Of a stretch of DNA of 64,000 nt, positions 36,268 through 46,837 are shown one piece after another. Source of the stretch: Streptococcus sp. 68 (GTDB lineage Bacteria; Bacillota; Bacilli; Lactobacillales; Streptococcaceae); assembly GCF_013277415.1 (NCBI RefSeq), contig NZ_VMMX01000003.1:259628-323627 (forward strand). Direction: 5' to 3'. The position numbers and the translations under genes are program-made. The notes under the pieces are model-generated. The model was not told where the DNA came from. It saw only the letters and a program-made list of their open reading frames with translations, and made no database searches. Position 1 is the first letter of the stretch, and every line of letters begins with the position of its first letter.

Positions 36268-37086
36268 TTAGTTCTCCTTTAGCACATATTCTTCGATAGC
36301 CCAGGCGACAGCTTCCTCATCGTTGGTCATCGGCGTCACTACATTTGCGGCTGCCTTTACTTCAGGAACAGCGTTTTGCATGGCAACACCAAGACCTGCC
36401 CATTCAATCATAGAGAGGTCATTGGCCTCATCACCACAGGCCATCACTTGGCTTTGGTCGATTCCTAGATGGCTGATTAGTTTTGCCAAACCTGTTGCTT
36501 TATGAACATTCTTTGGTGACCACTCTAACAACATTTCACGTGATTTAAAGATTTCATATTGGTCAAACAATTCTGGAGAAATCTTCTGAATAGCTGCATC
36601 CAAGGGTTCTTGAGCAAAGGCAGTCACGCATTTATTATAAGTCATTTGACTAGATAAGTCTTCAAAGTCAACTGGAACAAAGGTCAATGCTGGATTAAAT
36701 TTGGCATAAAGACTTTCTTGGTCCGATTGGATTTGATAAACAGTTCCTTCTGAGATGGCATCAAGAGGCAGTGATAATTTCTCTGTTTCTTCATACAAGC
36801 GTGCTACATCATCATATGAAAAGACTGTCTTATCAAGGATTTCACCTGTATTTTTCTGAACTAAACCTCCATTAAAGGTAATCGTATACTCATCCTCGTG
36901 GCCGTCAGTCCCTAGCTCATGGAGAAAGAAATTCATAGCTTTTAGGGGACGACCAGTTGTCAATACGACCTTGATACCACGCTCACGCGCAGCTTTCAAG
37001 GTTGCCTTGGTACGATCCGTCAGCTTTTTATCAGTAGTCAGCAAGGTCCCGTCCAAGTCCAATGCGATCAATTTTATATCTGCCAT
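36268..37086 (-). CDS. Cof-type HAD-IIB family phosphatase
   Basis: The 272-aa protein has HAD motif I ALDLDGTLLT near residue 8 with both aspartates, motif II TTGRP, and motif III/IV with GDEANDLSMIEWAG. The C2B cap identifies a Cof-type (HAD-IIB) sugar-phosphate or nucleotide phosphatase; the substrate is not known. Its start overlaps the stop of the HAD gene upstream by one base. Confidence 0.9.
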   Translation of the reverse strand: MADIKLIALDLDGTLLTTDKKLTDRTKATLKAARERGIKVVLTTGRPLKAMNFFLHELGTDGHEDEYTITFNGGLVQKNTGEILDKTVFSYDDVARLYEETEKLSLPLDAISEGTVYQIQSDQESLYAKFNPALTFVPVDFEDLSSQMTYNKCVTAFAQEPLDAAIQKISPELFDQYEIFKSREMLLEWSPKNVHKATGLAKLISHLGIDQSQVMACGDEANDLSMIEWAGLGVAMQNAVPEVKAAANVVTPMTNDEEAVAWAIEEYVLKEN

Positions 37087-37880
37087 TATAAGCCCTCCAT
37101 ATAAGCTATAACCGACTGGTCCTTATGGTGACCAATCACAGTCTCTGCTAATTCTAAAATTTCAGGTCGTGCATTTTCAGGAGCTACAGGATGTCCCACA
37201 ACCTGCATCATATGCAAGTCATTTAGATTGTCTCCAAAAGCCATAACCTGATCCATTGTGATGCCAAGTTTTTTAGCCAATTCAACAATGGCCACTCCCT
37301 TATCGACATAGTCCAGCACGATATCAATGGATTCAAAGCCAGTTGTCATGGCCTTAACACCAGGCACGTTTTCGTTTACCCAAGCCTCCCCAGCTTCAAG
37401 AGTTTCTTCTGTAAAGTTGGTTGTAAATTTGAAAATATCATCTGTGATATCTTCCAAACTCGCTACTTTTTGGATATTTTCATTATAGTGCTGACTCACT
37501 TTCAAATAGGTCTCATCAACCGTATCTAGAACATAAGCTCCCTTTTTACCCGTCAAGAGCAGTTTATTGATATCTACATAAGGTGAAGTTTTCAGCCTTT
37601 CAAAAGTTGATAGATAAAACTCACGAGACATGGTCGCTTCATACAAGTCCTGACCTTGATATTCTACCAGACTGCCATTTTCCGCGATGAAAATAATGTC
37701 ATCACGAACATCAGCAAATAATTTTTCTAGAGACAGAAATCCGCGCCCTGAAGCTACCGCAAAGTAAATCCCTTTTTCCTTGTAGGAAACCAAGAGAGAC
37801 TTGAGGCGGTCCATATCAAAGCGCCCGTTTCCATCTAGAAAAGTTCCGTCCATATCCGTTGCTACTAGTTTAATTGTCAT
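37086..37880 (-). CDS. Cof-type HAD-IIB family phosphatase
   Basis: The 264-aa protein has motif I ATDMDGTFLD, motif II ASGRG and the motif IV GDNLNDLHMM of HAD-IIB phosphatases. It is a diverged relative of the next gene (36268-37086), suggesting an old tandem duplication. It overlaps the end of smc by 4 bp and the start of its neighbour by one. The substrate is unknown. Confidence 0.9.
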   Translation of the reverse strand: MTIKLVATDMDGTFLDGNGRFDMDRLKSLLVSYKEKGIYFAVASGRGFLSLEKLFADVRDDIIFIAENGSLVEYQGQDLYEATMSREFYLSTFERLKTSPYVDINKLLLTGKKGAYVLDTVDETYLKVSQHYNENIQKVASLEDITDDIFKFTTNFTEETLEAGEAWVNENVPGVKAMTTGFESIDIVLDYVDKGVAIVELAKKLGITMDQVMAFGDNLNDLHMMQVVGHPVAPENARPEILELAETVIGHHKDQSVIAYMEGL

Positions 37881-40800
37881 CCTTCAATACTTTCTAAATC
37901 TTTTAACTTAACCGAAACAATTTTTGAGACACCTGATTCTTGCATAGTCACTCCATAGATGGAATCAGCCGCTGCCATGGTTCCCTTACGGTGGGTTACG
38001 ACGATAAACTGGCTATCCTTATCAAATCGATTGAGGTAATCCCCAAAACGTTTTACATTGGCTTCATCCAGCGCAGCTTCCACCTCATCCAAAATAACAA
38101 ATGGAATGGTCTTGACACGGATAATGGAGAAGAGCAAGGCAAGAGCCGACAGGGCTTTTTCCCCACCACTCATGAGGTTAAGCGACTGGATTTTCTTACC
38201 TGGAGGTTGAACAGAAATCTCCACACCAGCTGTTAAAAGGTCGCCCTCAGTCAATATCAAGTCTGCCTGACCTCCGCCAAACATCTGTTTGAAGGTCACT
38301 TTAAAGGACTCACGAATAGCTTCAAAAGTTGATTTAAAGCGTTCCTTGACCTCATCATTCATCTCTGTAATGGTCTCAAGGAGCAGGTTTTTCGCTGACA
38401 AAATATCATCTCGTTGGCTATTTAGGAAATCCAGACGGCTGTGAACTTCTTCGTACTGTTCAATAGCTTCTATATTGACAGGACCCAGTGAACGAATAGC
38501 CTTCTCTAAATCCTGCACTTCTTGCTCTGCCAGATTGAGATTTTCCAACTCATGTGCTTTTTCTAGAGCCTCAGTATAGCTAATCTGATACTGGTCTGTT
38601 AATTGACTTTGTAAATAGCGCAAGCGCTCGCTGACCTTTTCTTTCTTAGCTTCAGCACGTGTTTGCTTGCGAATCCACTCCTCATTCTGCTGGCGAGCCT
38701 GATCCAAATGACTAGCAATATCATCTAGTTGACCTTCAATATCATCCAACTCAAACTGCTTGCGAATCAAACCTTGTTGGAGGTTTGTTTTCTGAGTTTT
38801 GGCTTCTTCGGCCTGTTGACTGAGCAATTCTGTATCAACTTTCTCCAGATTATCAACCTTCTCTTGAAGAAGGCGCTGGATTTCCTCTTGTTCGATATCT
38901 AAATTATCCAATTCTTTGCCTAAACGCTCAATATCAGCTACTTCATAGCGTTTTTGTCCTTGCAGTTCTGTCTTAAGCAAGCGAGCTTGCGCTACCTCTT
39001 CCTGCAAGTTTTGATAACGTTCTTGGATGGCGTTTTTGTTAGACTTAATCTCTTCAATCTCAGCTTCCAGATTTTGCTTGTCACTGGCTATAGTAGTAAG
39101 ACGCTCTTGGCATTTTTCCTTATCTGCTTGCCAATCTCCCTCAGAAAGACGATCTAATTCCTCTTCTTGGAGTTTCCAAAGAGTTTCTAGCTCTTCAACT
39201 TGTTGACAGGTCTGCTGATAAGCGAGGGACAAGCCTTGCTCCTGGATACGAGCCTGTTCTCCCTGAGATTTGATGGCTTCTAATGATTCAGTCAATCTAG
39301 CCATCTCCTCTTGCAAGGTCTTCAAAGCCACTTCTTCTGAACGAAGGCTTGCTTCCTCTTCAGCAATTTCTTTTTGCAATTGCTCCAGTTCTGGCTTGAT
39401 AAAAATGCTGTTATTCTGGCGATTAGCACCACCCGCATAGGAACCACCCGTGCGCAATTCTGTCCCATCCAGTGTTACCATACGAACCTGATAACGAACC
39501 TGGCGAGCAGCTGCACGAGCATGTTCTACGGTATCAAAGATAGCCGTCGTAGCTAGCAAGTTCTTGAAAATAGCTTCCAGTCTAGTATCAAAAATAACCA
39601 GCTCATCTGCCATCCCAAGGAAACCTGGGCTTGCAGCGATAACATCTTGGTTCTGACTAGAAATCGTACGAGCCTTGATCGTTGTCAAAGGAAGGAAGGT
39701 TGCACGACCAGATCTGTTTCGTTTAAGAAAATCAATTGCCCTAGTTGCTGCATGTTCATCTTCCACAATAATATGCTGACTACTCGCTCCAAGCGCAATC
39801 TCTAGGGCAGTTTGATAATGAACATCAAAGGTCAGGTGCTCACTAACTGCCCCAATAATTCCACCAAGGCAGTCTTTTTCTTGGAGAACACTCTTGACAC
39901 CTGCATAAAAGTTACTATGATTTCTCAGGATATTTTCCAAACTTTGAGCTCTGGCCTGCTTGTTTTTAAGACTGTCCAGACGGTCAAAGAGTTGACTTTG
40001 TTGAACTTGATAGGAAGTTTTCTGCTCTTCTTGCTCCTTGGCACAGACTTGGTAGTCGGCCAATAATTTCTGAACTTGCTCCTTGGCAGTTTCAAGCTCA
40101 GCCTTTTGCTGACTTGCCTTCTCTTTAGCTGTAGCCAATTGCTCTTTCAGCTTTTCTAATTGATCTGCTTGTTTTTGAGAAAGCTGACGACTATTTTCCA
40201 ACTCGTTTTCGATACGGGTCAACTGGTTTGAGACATCCGCTTCTTCTTGTAAAAGCGCCACAAAGCGTTCACGTAAAAGCTCAATCATCTGATCAGGATC
40301 ATCTGAAAAAGCTAGCAATTCAGCCTCTAAACGATTGAGTTTTTGATTATTTTGGACTAGATTTTCTTCTAAGAGAGCTAAAGAGCTTTCTTTTTCAGCC
40401 TTTTCCTGACTTAGAGCATTTCTCTTATCCTCCAAAGCAGCCAAACGGGCTTGTGCCTCCTGTTGATTCAGGGCTACTTGCTCAGATTCTAATTTCGATA
40501 GGGCTAATTTTCTCTCTAAATCACTAATCAGACTGGTCAAATCCATCAAACTGCCTTGGTCTTTGGCCATTTCAGCCTGTAAATCTTGGCGTTGCTTCTT
40601 GAGATTCTGATTTTCTTCTTCTAATTTTTCACGCTTTTGGTAATAACTCGTCAAGAGTTCCTGAACCTGAGCCAACTCTTCTTCTGTAGACTCTAGTTCA
40701 GCCTTATTTTCCTTGATTTGAGCAACCAGAACGTCTAAATAAATAGCCTTGCGTTGACCTTCCAAGTCTAAAAACTTACGGGCATTCTCAGCTTGCTTCT

Positions 40801-41416
40801 CAAGAGGTTTGATTTGATTATCCAACTCGTAGATAATGTCCTCTAAGCGGTCTAAATTATCCTGAGTTTGTTGCAGTTTACTCTCAGTTTCTTTTCTGCG
40901 AGTCTTGTATTTCAAAACACCTGCAGCTTCTTCAAAAATAGCTCGGCGTTCTTCAGGCTTGGAATTAAAAATCTCCTCAACCTTCCCTTGGGAAATAATG
41001 GAGAAGGAGTCTCGTCCCAAACCTGTATCCAAAAAGAGGTCATGAATATCACGCAGACGGACTTTCTTGCCGTCAATCTTGTATTCGCTATCTCCGCTAC
41101 GGTAGATATGGCGTTCTACCCTGATTTCTTGACCTGCATCCTTGATAAATCCGTCATGATTATCCAGAGTCACAACTACAGAAGCATAATTGAGCGGTTT
41201 GCGACTTTCTGTTCCAGCAAAGATGACATCCGGCATCTTGCCCCCACGGAGGCTCTTAACACTTGACTCCCCCAAGGCCCAACGCAGACTTTCTGTAATA
41301 TTGGACTTTCCAGATCCATTGGGTCCAACGACTGCCGTCACACCTTGGTCAAAAACGACCTTGGTCTTGTCAGCAAAAGACTTAAATCCCTGAATTTCGA
41401 TTTCCTTTAAATACAT
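37877..41416 (-). CDS. smc: Chromosome segregation ATPase SMC
   Basis: The 1179-aa protein has the SMC layout: N-terminal Walker A GPNGSGKS at 31-38, a coiled coil, a hinge with [11 protein letters not shown] near the middle, a second coiled coil, and the C-terminal signature [13 protein letters not shown] with Walker [15 protein letters not shown]. It forms the condensin core with ScpA-ScpB for chromosome compaction. It overlaps rnc by 10 bp and the HAD gene by 4 bp. Confidence 0.98.
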   Translation of the reverse strand: MYLKEIEIQGFKSFADKTKVVFDQGVTAVVGPNGSGKSNITESLRWALGESSVKSLRGGKMPDVIFAGTESRKPLNYASVVVTLDNHDGFIKDAGQEIRVERHIYRSGDSEYKIDGKKVRLRDIHDLFLDTGLGRDSFSIISQGKVEEIFNSKPEERRAIFEEAAGVLKYKTRRKETESKLQQTQDNLDRLEDIIYELDNQIKPLEKQAENARKFLDLEGQRKAIYLDVLVAQIKENKAELESTEEELAQVQELLTSYYQKREKLEEENQNLKKQRQDLQAEMAKDQGSLMDLTSLISDLERKLALSKLESEQVALNQQEAQARLAALEDKRNALSQEKAEKESSLALLEENLVQNNQKLNRLEAELLAFSDDPDQMIELLRERFVALLQEEADVSNQLTRIENELENSRQLSQKQADQLEKLKEQLATAKEKASQQKAELETAKEQVQKLLADYQVCAKEQEEQKTSYQVQQSQLFDRLDSLKNKQARAQSLENILRNHSNFYAGVKSVLQEKDCLGGIIGAVSEHLTFDVHYQTALEIALGASSQHIIVEDEHAATRAIDFLKRNRSGRATFLPLTTIKARTISSQNQDVIAASPGFLGMADELVIFDTRLEAIFKNLLATTAIFDTVEHARAAARQVRYQVRMVTLDGTELRTGGSYAGGANRQNNSIFIKPELEQLQKEIAEEEASLRSEEVALKTLQEEMARLTESLEAIKSQGEQARIQEQGLSLAYQQTCQQVEELETLWKLQEEELDRLSEGDWQADKEKCQERLTTIASDKQNLEAEIEEIKSNKNAIQERYQNLQEEVAQARLLKTELQGQKRYEVADIERLGKELDNLDIEQEEIQRLLQEKVDNLEKVDTELLSQQAEEAKTQKTNLQQGLIRKQFELDDIEGQLDDIASHLDQARQQNEEWIRKQTRAEAKKEKVSERLRYLQSQLTDQYQISYTEALEKAHELENLNLAEQEVQDLEKAIRSLGPVNIEAIEQYEEVHSRLDFLNSQRDDILSAKNLLLETITEMNDEVKERFKSTFEAIRESFKVTFKQMFGGGQADLILTEGDLLTAGVEISVQPPGKKIQSLNLMSGGEKALSALALLFSIIRVKTIPFVILDEVEAALDEANVKRFGDYLNRFDKDSQFIVVTHRKGTMAAADSIYGVTMQESGVSKIVSVKLKDLESIEG

Positions 41417-42105
41417 GAATCCAGCCCTTTCTCAACTGCATTTTTGGCAGCTTCCTGCTCTGCTAGTTTCTTAGAACGACCTTGACCTTGACCAATGCTC
41501 TTACCTTCGACAAGAACTTCTACATCAAAGACCTTATCGTGTGCAGGACCCGTTTCAGAAATCACCTGATAACGAATAGCCACATCGCCATTGACCTGAA
41601 GTAACTCTTGGAGATGGGTTTTGTAGTCTGTAATCATCTCAAATTCGCCTGCTTCAACCTTAGGAATCATGACTTGATAGATAAATTCCTTGACCTTGGC
41701 CACATCCTTGTCCAAAAGGAGAGCACCAAGAAAGGCTTCGAAGGCATCACCAAGAATGGTGTCACGATTGCGACCACCAGATTTTTCTTCTCCTTTACCA
41801 AGTTTTATAAATTGGTCAAACTGGCAATCACGCGCAAAACCAGCCAAACTCTCCTCTCGAACAATCATGGCACGGAGTTTAGACAAATCACCCTCAGGCT
41901 TTTTAGGATATTTTTTATACAGATATTCTGAAATCAATAACTGTAGAACAGCGTCTCCTAAAAATTCCAAGCGCTCATTGTGTGAAATTTTTAAGAGGCG
42001 GTGCTCATTGGCATAACTCGTATGAGTAAAGGCAGTCTCCAGTAAGTTTTTGTCTACAAATTCGATTGCAAAATGGTTCTTTAGTACAGTTTGTAATTCT
42101 TTCAT
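41407..42105 (-). CDS. rnc: Ribonuclease III
   Basis: The 232-aa enzyme has the RNase III signature NERLEFLGD at residues 43-51, further acidic metal ligands (DAFEAFLGA), and a C-terminal double-stranded RNA-binding domain ([10 protein letters not shown] ... [16 protein letters not shown]). It processes rRNA precursors and structured RNAs. It is the first gene of the rnc-smc-HAD-HAD-ftsY operon, with promoter at 42140-42168. Confidence 0.97.
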   Translation of the reverse strand: MKELQTVLKNHFAIEFVDKNLLETAFTHTSYANEHRLLKISHNERLEFLGDAVLQLLISEYLYKKYPKKPEGDLSKLRAMIVREESLAGFARDCQFDQFIKLGKGEEKSGGRNRDTILGDAFEAFLGALLLDKDVAKVKEFIYQVMIPKVEAGEFEMITDYKTHLQELLQVNGDVAIRYQVISETGPAHDKVFDVEVLVEGKSIGQGQGRSKKLAEQEAAKNAVEKGLDSCI

Positions 42106-42139
42106 ACCAACCTCTTTCTAACTGATAACAGTCCTTTTT

Positions 42140-42168
42140 ATTATATCAAAAAAAGCCTCCTGAGTCAC
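42140..42168 (-). promoter_or_regulatory. rnc-smc-ftsY operon promoter
   Basis: TATAAT (42140-42145 on the minus strand) has GTGACT 17 bases upstream (42163-42168). RNase III autoregulation sites were not recognised in the short leader. Confidence 0.6.
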
Positions 42169-42265
42169 TCTAAAACGGGAGAAAACAAGTGACCCAAGGG
42201 AACTTATCGACTACTATTAAAATGGGAAAATATTAGAATAAGGGGTGCAAGTTATTTACTTTAAG

Positions 42266-43144
42266 TTACCAGCCAAGTGGAATCGTTTCAAACTGACAAC
42301 CCAATCGGCGTAATTCATTTTGACGGGCCTCATAGTAGGGGAGGGAAATGCCTATGATAGTCACATGAGGCAGGTCTTGTAAGTGGAGACTGACTGATGA
42401 AGTAAAATGGTAGACCTGAACAAACTCGTATTCTTGAAAAAGATGGGCTAGGACATCTTCAAAGATTAAATCTGTAGCCAAGTAAGTTACATCTGGAATA
42501 TGGAAGGTTTCCTTGGGATGGGGGAGATAGAGGTCAATTGCCAAAGCCTTAGCATAGGTACTGATAAAACGGATGGAGATTTGGTCATCCTCCTCAGAGA
42601 ACTTTTGTCCCAGCAGGACCTTGACCGTCTTACCATTTGAGACGGGTGCTTGTGGCAGGTCAAAAAAATGCTCCAGATAAACAAGCTTTTCTCTAGCTAC
42701 GATATGGTAGTCACTGCGATAGAGGGTATAGTGCTTTTCCGTCCGCTCAATCAAGTCATCTCTGGTCAAGCCCAAAGAGCCTACCTGACTAGGATGGAGA
42801 GGGCAAGCATACATGCCCAAGGGGTAAATATCCGCATAGCCATCATCAAAACTCATGAGATGCTGGTAGGAGGAACTAGCAACCAAGTCCAGAATCAAGC
42901 TATTGTCAAAACTAGCATAAAAGATAGTGTCATAGTCTCCCGCCAGTTCCTGACAAATCTGAGTCAAGTCCTCTACGTTCTGAGGATAGTAAACATGGTC
43001 AAAATCCTTAGCATAATGCTCCTGACGGGCATTTTTGACAGAACTGACATAAAGACTGACAAAGTCCTGATCAGGATAAAATCCCTTGATATGATGGGCA
43101 ATTTTAGCCTGTAAGGGCGTTGTAGCAATGATGAGGTGTTTCAT
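42266..43144 (-). CDS. Glycosyltransferase family 52 (sialyltransferase-like)
   Basis: The 292-aa protein has no membrane segment and resembles GT52 (Lst-type) transferases: an N-terminal LIIATTPLQAKIA, the FDDGYADIY segment near residue 118, and a C-terminal half with DLYLPHPKE and VYHFTSSVSL. GT52 enzymes include bacterial alpha-2,3-sialyltransferases that use CMP-sialic acid. The gene just upstream encodes a CMP-acylneuraminate synthetase and overlaps it by 4 bp, which supports that role. The acceptor is unknown. It is the last gene of the four-gene operon; visibly higher in G+C than the GT4 gene at the operon's start. Confidence 0.75.
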   Translation of the reverse strand: MKHLIIATTPLQAKIAHHIKGFYPDQDFVSLYVSSVKNARQEHYAKDFDHVYYPQNVEDLTQICQELAGDYDTIFYASFDNSLILDLVASSSYQHLMSFDDGYADIYPLGMYACPLHPSQVGSLGLTRDDLIERTEKHYTLYRSDYHIVAREKLVYLEHFFDLPQAPVSNGKTVKVLLGQKFSEEDDQISIRFISTYAKALAIDLYLPHPKETFHIPDVTYLATDLIFEDVLAHLFQEYEFVQVYHFTSSVSLHLQDLPHVTIIGISLPYYEARQNELRRLGCQFETIPLGW

Positions 43145-43845
43145 CTCTTTGATTCTCCTAGGTGGTGATGTTGTAGCAAGGTCTCAACGACTTCAAAATC
43201 CAAGGCATCGTCGATATCATAAGAATAGAGTTTAGGCATTTCATAGGCTACTGTCTTATCTGTGTAAAAGGTCTCATCTCGTAGGTAACGATCCTTGCGA
43301 GAAATCCAGATACTACCGTTGGGATAGTAATAGACAGGCTCTTTCTGCCGAGCATAGTGCTTGGACACCTGAGGCGGACGGATAAAAGGTGACTCCTCTA
43401 ACTGCAAGAAAAGACTACGACTCTTGTCCGCCTTAACACAGGAAATCAAATGGTCGGCGCCAGACTGACAGTAGAGGTGATAGGACTCGACGAGGTGCTC
43501 CACCTCTCTCAAGGGTGAGGTCACCTGTAGATTCACAAAGATCTGCTCTTCCTCAAAGGGCTGTAAAAAGTCTCGCAAGCTTTCTAAGCTAGAGGTTGTT
43601 GCCAAAGCCAATTCTTTTGGTCTGTGGACACAACGAATCTCTGGATAGGCTTGACGACAAAGTTCCAGATAGGCTAGTGAGTCTGAAGAAACCCAGATAT
43701 CACTAAATAGCTTGGAGGCTAGAGCGACTTCTATGGTGTAGAAAACCAAAGGTTTTCCTACAAGTGGTTTGATATTTTTATCCACTAAGCCGCGTGAACC
43801 CGAACGGATCAAAATGACGGCTATGGGTTTAGATTGTGCTTTCAT
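43141..43845 (-). CDS. Acylneuraminate cytidylyltransferase (CMP-sialic acid synthetase family)
   Basis: The 234-aa protein has the family start AVILIRSGSRGLVDKNIKPL (nucleotide-binding loop), GKPLVFYTIEVAL, and LQVTSPLRE, matching NeuA-type enzymes that make CMP-activated nonulosonic acids. The catalytic domain is complete and there is no C-terminal esterase. No neuB, neuC or neuD is nearby, so the acid would have to be imported, in line with the symporter upstream. It overlaps that symporter gene by 17 bp, with RBS AGGAAG inside it. The exact sugar (Neu5Ac or another nonulosonate) is not fixed by sequence. Confidence 0.85.
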   Translation of the reverse strand: MKAQSKPIAVILIRSGSRGLVDKNIKPLVGKPLVFYTIEVALASKLFSDIWVSSDSLAYLELCRQAYPEIRCVHRPKELALATTSSLESLRDFLQPFEEEQIFVNLQVTSPLREVEHLVESYHLYCQSGADHLISCVKADKSRSLFLQLEESPFIRPPQVSKHYARQKEPVYYYPNGSIWISRKDRYLRDETFYTDKTVAYEMPKLYSYDIDDALDFEVVETLLQHHHLGESKR

Positions 43846-45184
43846 ATAGTCTTCCTAGAATTGAGATAAACAGGGCAGATAGGGTAGTGATGATGCTATT
43901 TAACCAAGGATTGGGGTTGGCAAATAAACCACTGTAATAATAGAGAAACAAGGCTCCTAAACTAAAGAACAGATAGATTTTGGCTAGTTGTAAACTCGGT
44001 CTTTTGAGGAGTAAAACCAAGAGATACAAACCACCTATCACGCCTAGTGTCAGCCCCATAAAGCCGTTAATCCATTCGTAGATGGAGTAGATTTCTGCAT
44101 TCATGAGTAAGAGGCAGAGGAACCAAGACAAACCTGCTAAGGCAAAGGATAGGATACTTGGCGACCAGCGAATCTTTGACCAAGCAAAATCCAACTTCAA
44201 GCAGGTCACAATTGCATTCATACTGGATGAAACTGTGGATTGGCCTGCTGTCAAGAGAGCTAGCATGATGAAACTGCCAAACCAAGGTGATAGACATTCC
44301 TGAACATAGGCAATGAGAACAGGATTGGGCGATGTGGTGGCAAAATTTTCCTGACGAATCAAGCGACCAATCAGATACAGTAAACTGGCAATCCCAAAGG
44401 ACAAGAGTCCCTGTAGCCATAAGATTTTTCCAATCTTTTGGCGCCCCATTTTGCTATTAAAACGTTGGACAATATCCTGTGAGGAAACGTAGGAAAACAA
44501 GCTACTAAAACCTGCTCCTACAACTAAGATCAAGACCGTCTTCCCATCCAGCGTCTCTGCAAAGTGAAATATCTGTTGACTGCTATTCATGACTAAACCA
44601 GATTGGGCAATTCTTGGTAGAAAGAGAGCTAATATAGCCAGCAGGACCAAGCCCTGAAAGAAGTCCGTCCACAGCACAACCAAGAGACCACCCCTTGCCA
44701 GATAATAGACCGTCAAAAGAAGGAGTAGACCTGACAAGACCAGCTGATTGAGAGGGATAAAGGGCGCTAAGGCCTGAGACAACAAGTAGGTCACCACTGC
44801 TATTCGCCCCAACTGATAGAGGATGAAGAGTCCTGAAGCCAGTGAACGAATGCTAGGAGATTGAAACTTGTCCTCTAAAAGATGATAAGCTGTCTCGTAG
44901 TTTCCCTTTTGATAGAGGGGCAGAAAATAGCGATGAGCTAGTGGAATGGCTAGAAAAATCCCGCACTGGGCAAACCAGAGATAGAATCTACCTGTATAGG
45001 CATTCCCCACCAGAGTCAGAAAGGAAATGGGGCTGAGCAAGGTGGCAAAGACTGAGAAGCCCAAAACTGTCACTGGAACAGCTTTCTTAACCTGATAATA
45101 GTCCCCCTCACTCCCTTTTTGCCGATAGGCAATCCAGGAAATCAAGCAGAAATAGAGCAATAGGATAGCTAGAATTCCCAACAT
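43829..45184 (-). CDS. Sodium:solute symporter (SSS family), possible sialic acid importer
   Basis: The 451-aa protein has about twelve to thirteen hydrophobic segments and SSS features: an early unwound helix region (FSVFATLLSPISFLTLVGNAY) and the GQSTVSSSMNAIVTC segment that carries sodium-site serines. SSS members include bacterial sialic acid transporters. Its place between glycosyltransferases and directly before a CMP-sialic acid synthetase suggests it brings in the sugar acid. Streptococci more often use ABC or SatABC-type uptake, so this would be an alternative route. It starts 1 base after the GT4 stop. Confidence 0.75.
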   Translation of the reverse strand: MLGILAILLLYFCLISWIAYRQKGSEGDYYQVKKAVPVTVLGFSVFATLLSPISFLTLVGNAYTGRFYLWFAQCGIFLAIPLAHRYFLPLYQKGNYETAYHLLEDKFQSPSIRSLASGLFILYQLGRIAVVTYLLSQALAPFIPLNQLVLSGLLLLLTVYYLARGGLLVVLWTDFFQGLVLLAILALFLPRIAQSGLVMNSSQQIFHFAETLDGKTVLILVVGAGFSSLFSYVSSQDIVQRFNSKMGRQKIGKILWLQGLLSFGIASLLYLIGRLIRQENFATTSPNPVLIAYVQECLSPWFGSFIMLALLTAGQSTVSSSMNAIVTCLKLDFAWSKIRWSPSILSFALAGLSWFLCLLLMNAEIYSIYEWINGFMGLTLGVIGGLYLLVLLLKRPSLQLAKIYLFFSLGALFLYYYSGLFANPNPWLNSIITTLSALFISILGRLYESTI

Positions 45185-45185
45185 C

Positions 45186-46517
45186 CTAGAAATTCCTATC
45201 TAGTAATTTTCGGTATATTTGAGCTACTGTCTCTAGTGAATAGTGAGATGCTAGGGCGATATTTTCTGCATTTGATTTACAAAAATCCACTTGTTCCATT
45301 TCTTCTATCTTTTCTATTAACTCTTCCTTTGTTCTAAATAAGGTGATTGCACTGGATTGTTCTGCATAGAAACGATGAGCAATGTCCACATCTGATAACA
45401 AAGCTAGCAAGCCATGACTCAAAGCTTCTACACAGGCATTTGCAAACAATTCAGTGTAACTGGCTGATAGATAGCATTGATGTAGATTATAAGGAACATT
45501 ATCTACCACTCCTCTTAGATGAATTGTGGGAGGGATATCATACTGATTACGAAGTTCTTGTATTCTTGTTTCCGATCCACCATAAAATGTAATCTCAACA
45601 TTTGAACCCTTTTTATACAACTCAATAAATGCTTCAATAACTAGTCCAACATTTTTTATTTCCCCCATATGCCCCACCAAGCAATAGTCTCGTATTGGGC
45701 CTATATGTCTTAATTCTCCTAACTTTTCTGAAAACATAGGAGCTAAGAATGTGGAATGATAGCCCTTTGTTTGTAATGATTCTGTTAATTTCTCACTAGC
45801 CACAAGATACTTATTTTTTTTCCTTAAATTAGCATGTGACATATTCATTAAAACATTTGAATGAATCACTTCATAGTAATTCTTACCCGTGTTTTCCATA
45901 TATCTCCATAGACTAGGCTTTGGTATACTTTGTTGATCGCGAATAATTAAGTCTGTATCCTGAGCTATATCAACCAAAAATTTGACAAGTAAATCTTCTT
46001 CAGAGTAAATAACTCCATCTTTTCGAAAAATATATTCAGGATAAAATAAAGAAACAGGAGAAGGTTCTTTGAATGGATTGATAAAACGCCCTTCAAGTGC
46101 TAGATTTCCATCTTTATGAAACCAGCGTAATTCTTTTGCCTTAAAATCTTCAAAAAGGAAAGGGCCACTTGTATAATAGTAACGACCCGAGCCATCTCCT
46201 AACGTAAGAGAAGAGACAAAACCATCTGCAGTGAGTTCAACCGTATCACTATCTGATAAATTGAGAGTTTCAGGCTTAACCGATAAGGAATCATGTCCTA
46301 TATCAGAAAAACTATGAGGAACACAGATTAGTTCTTTTTCTAAAAATCCTAGCTTTTTTAAAACCACCTTCCAGTCAGGTCTAACTTGTGGGTTTGTCAG
46401 AATATGGAGATAATCTACTCCCAGATATCTTGCGATACGCGCTCGATAAAACTGGGTACTTTCAAAACCATATCGCTGTATTTTTGTAAAAGAATGCAGT
46501 GTAATAATTCTTGACAT
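45186..46517 (-). CDS. GT4-type glycosyltransferase
   Basis: The 443-aa protein has a GT-B fold with a family 4 C-terminal domain: LVGHMGEIKNVGLVIEAF (sugar-donor loop), VEITFYGGSE, and SASYTELFANACVEALSHGL, which holds the EX7E-type motif (ELFANACVE). It resembles enzymes that glucosylate wall polymers or serine-rich adhesins. I placed the start at ATG 46517 with AGAGGG 5 bases upstream, not at 46565. It is the first gene of the operon, the adhesin being upstream. The substrate is unknown. Confidence 0.8.
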   Translation of the reverse strand: MSRIITLHSFTKIQRYGFESTQFYRARIARYLGVDYLHILTNPQVRPDWKVVLKKLGFLEKELICVPHSFSDIGHDSLSVKPETLNLSDSDTVELTADGFVSSLTLGDGSGRYYYTSGPFLFEDFKAKELRWFHKDGNLALEGRFINPFKEPSPVSLFYPEYIFRKDGVIYSEEDLLVKFLVDIAQDTDLIIRDQQSIPKPSLWRYMENTGKNYYEVIHSNVLMNMSHANLRKKNKYLVASEKLTESLQTKGYHSTFLAPMFSEKLGELRHIGPIRDYCLVGHMGEIKNVGLVIEAFIELYKKGSNVEITFYGGSETRIQELRNQYDIPPTIHLRGVVDNVPYNLHQCYLSASYTELFANACVEALSHGLLALLSDVDIAHRFYAEQSSAITLFRTKEELIEKIEEMEQVDFCKSNAENIALASHYSLETVAQIYRKLLDRNF

Positions 46518-46536
46518 ATTTCCCTCTCTTATTTTC

Positions 46537-46575
46537 AGTATAAAAATTGAAAAATCTCCTCTCACAAAAAGGAGA
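46537..46575 (-). terminator. Hairpin between adhesin and glycosyltransferase operon, overlapping a possible promoter
   Basis: TCTCCT/AGGAGA arms (46555-46560 and 46570-46575) with a T run on the minus strand look like a terminator. Just downstream a TATACT -10 (46537-46542) with a weak GTGAGA -35 lies 20 bases before the GT4 start codon. The remaining gap up to the adhesin stop (46576-46837) shows nothing further. Confidence 0.55.
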
Positions 46576-46837
46576 AAAGATTTTCCATCTCATATCGTGG
46601 AAGCTAGAATGACACTAAAATAGTTTTTATCAATCAATAATTCAAAAGCACCTCTGAAAACGACCTGTTCATCAAAATACATAGCCGGAAAAGATTGGTA
46701 AATCAATGTTTTCAATTTTAACATTGCGTTTTTTGAAGTGCTCAGAATCATCAATTTTAATTTAATAATTAAGACATTTGATTGAAGTCACTATTTAGTT
46801 ATTATAAGTTCAGCTAATAACTAATCAAAAGATTGAG

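Noticed and set aside
42106..42265. Terminator for the GT52 operon
   Set aside because: The GAGTCAC/GTGACTC-like pairs near 42160-42195 are weak and overlap the rnc promoter; I could not support a definite terminator.
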